A stretch of DNA of 64,000 nucleotides from Piscicola geometra (lineage: Eukaryota; Annelida; Clitellata; Hirudinida; Piscicolidae). Of this stretch, positions 57,176 through 64,000 are shown piece after piece. Under the pieces are notes generated by a model. That model searched no databases and had not been told where the DNA came from. It saw only the letters and a program-made list of their open reading frames with translations. The stretch lies in the NCBI GenBank assembly GCA_943735955.1, contig OX030955.1, positions 11,789,220 to 11,853,219 on the forward strand, given 5' to 3'. A program made the position numbers and the translations under genes. Within the stretch, counting starts at the first letter, position 1. Each line of letters opens with the position of its first letter.

Positions 57176-58762
57176 AGCACTGAAGCTCTCTAGCCCTTTG
57201 ACATTGACTTTAGAGCATAAGTGTACTTGAGCTGTCTAGAATTTGGCAATTGAAAACCCTTTTAATTTTAGAATTTTATTTTTATTTCAAAAAAATAAGT
57301 TAATTTTTTATTTTAAGTGAACAAAAATAATTTAGAAAAATGATTTTTTATTTAAAAACATTGTTTCAAATAGAATGCCAATAAAGGATTGAAGCTTTAA
57401 ATGTGAAGTTGTTTCCTTGATGAATGAATCAAAGTACCATAAAAAACCACGTTTAAGGCGCACCAAAGTATGAAGTATTTAACAACTAAAAAATTTAAAA
57501 ATCCGATTATAGAGAAACCAGAAAATTGGACTAGTGAAAATCATTATATGGGTTAATCCAGATTTGACTACAGACTTTGTGTCTTTCTATATTTAGGTTT
57601 TCATTTTCAAAAATACTTGCTTTATGTATACTCATGTATGCATTATAGAATATATAAAAATTTCAAACACAATAATTGCATTAATCTTTTTTAATTGAGC
57701 AAATAGTTTTTTAGATTATCAGTGAAACCTCATCTAAAAAAACAATATAAAATTTCTGAATTTAATTTAGTTTTCATTTTTCCTTTTTTTCACACAATTG
57801 TTACTATTTGCTGCGTAAATGAAAAATTTAAAATCAATTTTTAAGAATGGCGCCCGTAATGACGGCCATATAAATATCCGTAACTTTATTTTTCACTAAA
57901 ATAGCTATTTTTACTTCATGAAATGGTTTTTGAAAATAAATTAATTGATATTCAATTACTTTTTATTTAATTATTTTAAAAGAACCCAGTATTGTGAAAA
58001 AAATCTTTATAAACAAGCAAATCATAATAGTGTATTAATGTCCCGACTCCCATTATGAGAATCGGGAAAAAATAGTGCTATTTTACTAGTTTAGAAGCTT
58101 CATGAAAAAAATTATTAGACGATGCTTTTGTCAAAATACTCTTCATTCAATGCAATCTTCAATTAATATTATAAAAATAACAAAAAAACTACTGTAAATT
58201 CGTGACATCTAATACTATTATTATGAGAATCGGGACGTTTTGTGTTAAAGTCTTGGTGTGCATGATATTAAATAATTATATAGTTTTACGAAAAATAAAC
58301 ATAAGAGCCAAATATTTCACATTTGTTTTTTATACCCATGAACTGTGTTAAGCAAATATTTTGAAGTATATTACTCACTTTTTGCTTACTAAATCGCGAT
58401 TATCAGTGAGACGCTAGAATCAAGACAGAAATTGTGAAAATGAACAAAAGAGCTAAAAACTCATATAAAATAAAAAATTCTTAAATAGAGAGAAGTAAAA
58501 TCTCGTTTTTAAATATGCCTATGACTGAATAAATCAAACCGGATTGAACCAACTAAAACATAAATCTAAATTTTTAGTATTTGAGATTTGTAAAAGAAAT
58601 TTAAAACATGCGTTTTTAGCCTATTTTCAAATTTAAAATAGCTAGAAAGTATAGTATCGGAGTATTTATTATGAATATTTTACATGGATAATCCAGTCTT
58701 GAATACGATTTTCTATTCTTTTTAAAAACAAGTAACACACTGCAAATCGTAAGTCTGTAATC
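57176..58762. other. Intergenic, 3' flank of BPI copy 3
   Basis: The first 200 bp match the flanks of copies 1 and 2 (CACTGAAGC, TTGAGCTGTCTAGAATTTGG). After about 57380 the sequence is unique here. Two direct copies of ATTATGAGAATCGGGA lie at 58053 and 58219. No gene. Confidence 0.5.
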
Positions 58763-58807
58763 GATTTTAGATTAACCCTTATACAGTATAAGGGTTAATC
58801 TAAAATC
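58763..58807. repeat. Perfect 22-bp palindrome with TTAA-CCC ends
   Basis: 22-bp arms around a single A. Internally it reads TTAACCCTTATAC, A, GTATAAGGGTTAA, which is the arrangement of two piggyBac-type ends with nothing between them. Confidence 0.75.
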
Positions 58808-59494
58808 TAAAAAGTATAAGTTATACTGGATCTGTTGTTCCCTAGTAGAGCTCATATTGAACTGAATAAACAAGACGGTTGCGAAGACACCAAAACTTTA
58901 TCCCAGTGTTGTTCCAGTTAGCTGTAACTGTAACTGAAATGGTAAATTAACTGAAAAATATGATTCAGTTAACTGTAACTTTGACTGTAACTGTAATTCA
59001 ATGCATAACTGTAACTGAAATAGAAACTGAAAAACAAGAATACTAACTGAATAGTAACTAAAAAATATCTACCTAAAAAATGGGAAGCGCTACAAGATAA
59101 AACATTGACGGATGCACGTTTTTAAGCAATAATATTATTCATTTATTTTATTCTTCGAGTCCGATTATATTTATTTTGTGTTTTACATAGTTACTTTTTT
59201 TTTGACCAGTTGAATTATACAAATTTTTATTAAATGTTTAAGGTTAATAGCGGCAGAAAACAAGAGAATGCCGTATGGGCCTATTTTATTTACGAAGCTT
59301 CATGCGACAAAAGCGAATGTCAGGTTTCAGAAGAGGATGATAATGATAATGACAAGGAGAAAGTTACCAGACTGTAGTTGATAATTATTTACGTATTTAC
59401 ATTTTTTAATATTATTTACCAAGTTATGAGCGTAATTTATAAACCATTTAAATAATTTCAAGTAAACAGTCGTAAATTTCTATCATTTAGATTC

Positions 59495-59898
59495 AGAGAA
59501 ATTGATTTCTTTGATAAAAGATTATAAGAACAATGTAGAAGATCGAATTCGTAAAAATCTTCAAACTGGACATCGCTTTGTCGTTAGCATGGGTCTTACA
59601 CTTTCATGTCTCGAGATCTCAGCATCCTTTTATAATCCATCAATGCGTCGTGCAATTCAGGTTCTGCTAAATGTTCATTCTGTGTCTCACCCACATACAG
59701 GAGAAATGTTAGCACTTAAATTATTGAGTATTCTAGATTATAAGCTTCTTTTGCGCAAGACATTGTTTCAGCTCCCGCTTCACAAGCGTATGTGGAAAGG
59801 GTGTTTCAAGTGTGCGGAGACCTAACTGCAGGGGAAAAAATCGTCTCAGCAAAAACCTGGAATTGAAGACATTTATGAAAATGAAAAGCGTATATTAT
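59495..59898 (+). pseudogene. hAT-A transposase, internally deleted
   Basis: LIKDYKNNVEDRIRKNLQTG, then FVVSMG with a frameshift, LEISASFYNPSMRRAIQVLL and NVHSVSHPHTGEMLALKLLS. The frame then jumps across a large deletion to the hATC region, read in another frame: SFAQDIVSAPASQAYVERVF, VCGDLTAGEK, LELKTFMKMKSVYYE. The CxxH and middle domains are gone. Confidence 0.7.
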
Positions 59899-60163
59899 GA
59901 ATAATATATTTATATATCTTTTAATTAATTTTTTTTGGGTCTATATCGTTCACAGCCTGACAGACGCATGCCATGTTACAATGGTTCTGAGAACCATGGT
60001 TCTTATGCGCCAGAGACGCCACTCCACATGACGTACACATCTCTCAATGCATACGTCGCAAACACCGCATCATATACACTAGGTATATGATAGTTCACGG
60101 TTGCTTGTCAGGGATTCGAACAGGCAGCCTTTGAGTTGCAAGTCCAACGTCTACCGTCTAAGC

Positions 60164-62394
60164 CAGGGGTGCACAACCTTTTTCAACCTGAGGGCCAAAA
60201 TTACTGAGTCCCTGGGCGCCAGCGGCCGCATCAGCGTGCACATAGATGACAAAATAAAACAACTCAAAGAATGCAAATTTTTAATAAATGTTATAAAAAA
60301 ATAACGTTATTTAAAAATGTTTGAATAACTAAATTTAAAAAAACTCAAAGAATGCAAGTTTTTAATAAATGTCATTAAAAAAAATAACGTTATTTAAAAA
60401 TGAATGAATAACTAAATTTTAGTATTTTAATGAGAAGGTTGAGCCTGAATGGTTGCAACAACATTGTCAATATAAGCTTCGAGTTCTGTTGTTACAAGCC
60501 TCAAATTCGAACAAAGATTATCATCAGTCAAAGATGATTTTAGTTTATTTTTATTTGTGTTCATGACTGAAAACGTTTATTCACACACGTATGTGCTGCC
60601 AAATTCATACAAGATTCGGCAAGTCAAATCTTTGACCGCTCCATATTTAACTGAACTAAGACTTCCATAAAAAGTTGAAATAGAGTTATGCTGAAACGCA
60701 AACTTTAATTCTGGTGAACATTGAAGATCAATGACTTCTAACTGACATTGCTCAGGTACGGATTCTACAGCACAAGAGAAAGGGTCACGGATGAAGTTGA
60801 ATAAATCCTTATGCTCCCTGAATGCATCAAAACGTTCATTAAATTCCTTTAGTAACGCTTCACAGCTGTCGTGGTATTTTTTGAAGTCACACTGGTATAT
60901 CTTCTGAGAAGCTGAACAAAAAGGAAAATGACATAAATTACCAGATTGCAGATTCGAAAACAGCCGTAGCTTCGAGGTGAATGACAGCAGCTCTTGGCAC
61001 ATATTAAAAATGTATTGATCTTTGCCTTGAAGACGCAGATTCAATTTATTTAAGTGTTCTGTTATGTCTGTCAAAAATGCTAAGTCTGCCGACCACTTTT
61101 TGTCTGTAAGAACAGCTGGGTCTTTGCCTTTGGTAATAAGGAATTCACAGATTTCCTTTCGTAACTCAAAAAATCTAGTTAGAACTTTTCCTCGACTCAA
61201 CCACCTTACATCAGTGTGATATGGTATACCACGATATTCTGACTCAATGTTTTCCAGAAATTTCTTTGAATTGTCGATGGTTAAGTCCTTTTGCTCATAT
61301 GAAGTTCACTGATGGAAAAAAAAATTTCATAACATTATAAAAATTAATGACTCGTGTACACAGTGACTCTTAATTTATGATGCGTGGATGGTGTCTGTTG
61401 GAATTCATAAGTCTCGCAAATGTGTTCGTAGATGAGCAATAAGTCCTAATTCTTTACCAGTCATGGCGGGTGCACTGTCAGTAGTAACACTACAGAGCTT
61501 TGGCCACTGAACGTCAAGAACAGATTTCACTCCTTCAAAAATATCTGCACCAGTCGTACATCCACGTAGTGAGGCCATTCCTGCTAATTCCTGAGTTAAT
61601 TTACAGTTCTCATCCACCGCACAAACAAAAACCAAAAGCTGTGCTGTGTCAACGTTATCCGTGCTCTCATCTAAGGCAATTGAAAAATACTTGCAAATGG
61701 CAAGCTTGTCACGCAACTGTTCACAAACGTCGTTGGATAAATCAACCACCCGGCGCTGGATAGTCATCCGTGACAATGGCACTTTGTTGAACAGGTCTGT
61801 TTTCTCAGGACAGACTTCTTTGTAAATGGCTTGCATGCAGTTTTTGACGAAATCACCATCAGTAAATTGTTGAGACGATCGCGCAATAATCTGTGCTACA
61901 GCACAACCAGCACGAACAAAAGTCTTATTTTCATTAACTTTTTTTGTAAAAATATTTTGCTCAGATGACAATCTTTTTACAAGTTGATCAATTATATTTT
62001 TTCTAGCTTCGTCTAACGTAGAAGCGTGTTTGGTTTCATAATGTCTTTTGCGATTGTAGTCCTTCATTACAGTTACGGACTCGCGACAAATTAGGCCCAA
62101 AACTGTTCCGTTGAAATGCTGCATTTGTTCATTCTTCATTAAACTGACGATTTTCGGCTTCAATTTTACGCTTTGACATTCTTACTAAATTAAAACAACT
62201 CAATTATCGCTCGTTGTTGTTGTTTCAATCGTTTTATATTATGAAAGTGCAAACAGTACTATTAAAAAAAGATGGGCGGGTGCGTCGATTTAAAATTCTG
62301 TTAGGGCCGCAAATAGCCAAAATGGACTAGTTGTCTGGGGGCCGCATCAAACAAGCCGAAGGGCCGCATGCGGCCCGCGGGTTGTTCACCTCTG
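60164..62394 (-). mobile_element. hAT-B element (GTF2IRD2/ZBED5-like) with 8-bp target duplication
   Basis: Ends CAGGGGTGCACAACC (60164) and, inverted, CAGAGGTGAACAACC (62394). Target duplication GTCTAAGC at 60156-60163 and 62395-62402, perfect. Length 2231 bp. The right end has the GCGGCCC/GGGCCGC-rich subterminal DNA common in this hAT group. Confidence 0.92.
60577..62179 (-). pseudogene. hAT-B transposase, broken
   Basis: The likely start is at 62179 (MSKRKIEAENRQFNEE), but a TGA follows at codon 17 and a frameshift or deletion precedes the BED-like finger half LICRESVTVMKDYNRKRHYE. The main frame (61405-62163) reads QRRVVDLSNDVCEQLRDKLA, FSIALDESTDNVDTAQLLVF with the first catalytic Asp, and LCSVTTDSAPAMTGKELGLI with the second. 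A frame break and extra A+T-rich DNA at 61300-61400 follow; then VRWLSRGKVLTRFFELRKEI and the rest (60577-61200) to about the helical domain. The C-terminal hATC part is missing. The family is that of GTF2IRD2-like transposases. Confidence 0.82.
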
Positions 62395-62647
62395 GTCTAA
62401 GCCATCCCTGCTCCCCAATTTGACTTCTAAACATTAATTTGGGCTGTATTATAAATATAAATTCATTTTTTCTCCATCTTGCTTAACTGTAACTGTAACT
62501 AACAAAAATAACTGAGACTGAAATAGTAACTGAAAAATTAAAATTTGCATAACTTGAATAGTAACTGAAAAATTAAATTTTTCATAACTGTAACAGTTAC
62601 AGTGTAACTTGAACTTGAACTGAAGAATCCGAACTGGAAAATCACTG

Positions 62648-63358
62648 CTTAAACCCAAACCTTATTGGCTTCTCTCTCATAAATTGTTTCGCACAATTTT
62701 TCCATAATATATAGTGCCATTCTTTGATCAACACTGATTCTTCATGAAAGCATTTGTATACTATTTGCTTTAGCAAAATAATTAGAGTTATCATTTAAGT
62801 GAATTTACCCTTTTTTCTCATTTTTTATTTTTTGCACAACGAATTAAATGAATATTTATAAACTTTTTATCCTTTATCGTCCTCACCTAGTTAAAAACGA
62901 AGAAAAAAGATCTTCGTCATCTAGAGTTAGGGTTAGCGAAAGGGTTTTATGTTTTTGTTTTCAGAAAAAATGTCAATTTATAAAGAAATATAATTTACAT
63001 TCTAATCCGAATAATTATTTTTAAAGATATCTTTAACAAATTATAAATTAATTAATGCAAAGTAATTCAGTATTTTACACATTTATGCACTTTTCTGATT
63101 TCTTCTTTATGCGGTTTATCTATAACCCTCCCCTAATTGGTTTAAAAAGAGGTTCACAAGTATGAGCTAATCAAAAGTATGAGCTAATCAAAAACCAGAT
63201 CAAAAAGAAATAAAAAGATATAAATAATTTAGTTTTAATAACTTAAGTTTTTTTACAATTCAATGAAAATATTCTTACTTTCAGTAATATTTTGTGTTTT
63301 TGGTGATAACAAAACTTTTACTTGTTAAAAGCATATATGTATAAAATTTATACTATAA
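62648..63358. other. Intergenic, upstream of the PGRMC-like gene
   Basis: Presumed promoter and 5' UTR region. A direct repeat GTATGAGCTAATCAAAA occurs twice at about 63160-63190. No clear TATA box. Confidence 0.4.
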
Positions 63359-64000
63359 ATGTCTGAAGAGTTTCATAAAAGCCCTGATACTGATGAAAGT
63401 CTTTTAGAAGAAGTGAAACCTGAATTTTCGTTTTCAATGTTGTCCCATCCTATCAACTTTGTGCTGGTCAGTGTGTGTGTCTATCTGCTTTACCGCATCC
63501 TAAGAACTGAAGGAGCGAGCCACGATGAAGCGACAGTATTGCCACCTATGGAAAAAAGAGACTTCACAGTGCAAGAGCTGAGGAGGTTCGATGGCAGCAG
63601 TGACGAGAGGATCTTGATCGCAGTCAATGGCAAGGTGTACGATGTGACAAAGGGAAAGAGGTTCTATGGACCAGGTGAGTGGCTCAAGACTCCACGAGCT
63701 AACAATTATTATGAAATTTATTCTTTATTTATAGGAAGTTCCTACAACGTAATGGCGGGCAGGGACGCCACACGAAGCTTTGCGAAGTTTTCAGTGGATG
63801 ATAGCTTGTTCACTGATGAGTATGATGACGTATCTGATCTGACTGCAGCAGAGATCAGTTCTGCCCAGGAGTGGGAAAAGCAGTTCGAAGAAAAGTATTA
63901 TCAATTTAATGAAAATATTTATTGGCACATTGCTATAGTATTTAAAATAATTTCTATATTGCATTATTACATAATTCAATTTCAAAGTCAAAAATAGAAG
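63359..64000 (+). CDS. PGRMC-like membrane heme-binding protein, partial
   Basis: Membrane-associated progesterone receptor component family: single-pass ER membrane protein with a cytochrome b5-like domain that binds heme and supports P450 enzymes. Exon 1 is 63359-63674: acidic N-terminus, a membrane segment at about residues 30-48 (HPINFVLVSVCVYLLYRIL), then the domain from DFTVQELRRFDG through VNGKVYDVTKGKRFYGPG. Intron 63675-63734 is only 60 bp (CCAG/GTGAGT to TTTATAG/GA). Exon 2 continues SSYNVMAGRDATRSFAKFSV and DEYDDVSDLTAAE. Tyr103 and Tyr109 match human Tyr107 and the heme ligand Tyr113. Exon 2 probably ends at 63894 (GAAGAAAA/GTATTA), since the text after KY departs from the family (YWHIAIVFKII). 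The last exon lies beyond the window. Splicing of the 60-bp intron removes residues that would break the domain. Confidence 0.88.

Larger units (their letters stand above)
59930..62416 (-). repeat. tRNA-derived SINE, long subfamily, split by hAT-B
   Basis: Left part 59930-60163 holds the T run, the 3' tail (CAGACGCATGCCATGTTACA), the GAGAACCATGGTTCT palindrome, core and B box. Right part 62395-62416 holds the start of the head (AAGCCATCCCTGCTCCCC). The break lies in the A box. Confidence 0.85.
58914..62647 (+). mobile_element. hAT-A element carrying a nested SINE and hAT-B
   Basis: Left end CAGTGTTGTTCCAGTTAGC and right end, inverted, CAGTGATTTTCCAGTTCGG. Flanks CTTTATCC (58906-58913) and CTTAAACC (62648-62655) match at 6 of 8 bases, a decayed target duplication. 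Subterminal GTAACTG motifs sit at both ends. Relative to the copy at 16306, a SINE occupies 59930-62416. Confidence 0.8.

Overview
The window looks like nuclear DNA of an invertebrate animal: strongly A+T-rich, with genes split by GT-AG introns, animal protein families (an LBP/BPI lipid-binding protein and a PGRMC-type cytochrome b5-like protein), and a dense mix of animal transposons (CR1/L2-like and RTE-like LINEs, tRNA-headed SINEs, three hAT families, piggyBac). I do not assign a species. There are no bacterial operons, CRISPR arrays or rRNA genes.

Layout. 1-3.4 kb is gene-poor A+T-rich DNA with one SINE. At 3.5-3.8 kb lies a possible orphan exon pair. At 3.9-9.0 kb a decayed RTE-like LINE is split by a nearly intact CR1-like LINE (4.14-6.96 kb). 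At 9.0-12.2 kb there are repeats and two SINEs. At 12.3-12.7 kb (minus strand) is a candidate small secreted cationic peptide gene with a TATA box. At 13.7-14.5 kb is a GC-richer block I cannot identify. At 14.7-18.0 kb are two hAT families, and at 18.2-20.2 kb a decayed CR1/L2-like LINE.

The core is a tandem triplication of an LBP/BPI-family gene, all on the plus strand: copy 1 (20.70-27.67 kb), copy 2 (31.27-43.54 kb) and copy 3 (46.48-57.18 kb). Each has six coding exons with the same phases. Exon 1 carries the signal peptide and is separated from the rest by a very long intron 1 that has collected transposons. Copy 3 is intact (443 codons). Copy 1 has an open frame but a changed splice donor after exon 5. 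Copy 2 has an 11-nt deletion that truncates the protein. A common upstream block and a common 3' flank show that the duplicated unit included the promoter.

Intron 1 of copy 2 holds a hAT inserted into an inverted relative, a 1.7-kb foldback palindrome, a SINE and a LINE 3' half. Intron 1 of copy 3 holds piggyBac remnants, a 300-bp (TA)n tract and a TTAA-flanked piggyBac. Downstream (58.9-62.6 kb) is a three-level nest: a hAT containing a SINE, which contains a second hAT with a perfect 8-bp target duplication. The window ends inside a PGRMC-like gene (63.36 kb onward).

How the genes may work together: the BPI-like proteins should be secreted, lipid- or LPS-binding proteins, and the 12.3-kb peptide could also be a secreted defence peptide. 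That link is inference from proximity and composition only. The duplicated BPI units let one copy serve as the pre-insertion site for transposons in another, which dates several insertions as later than the duplications.
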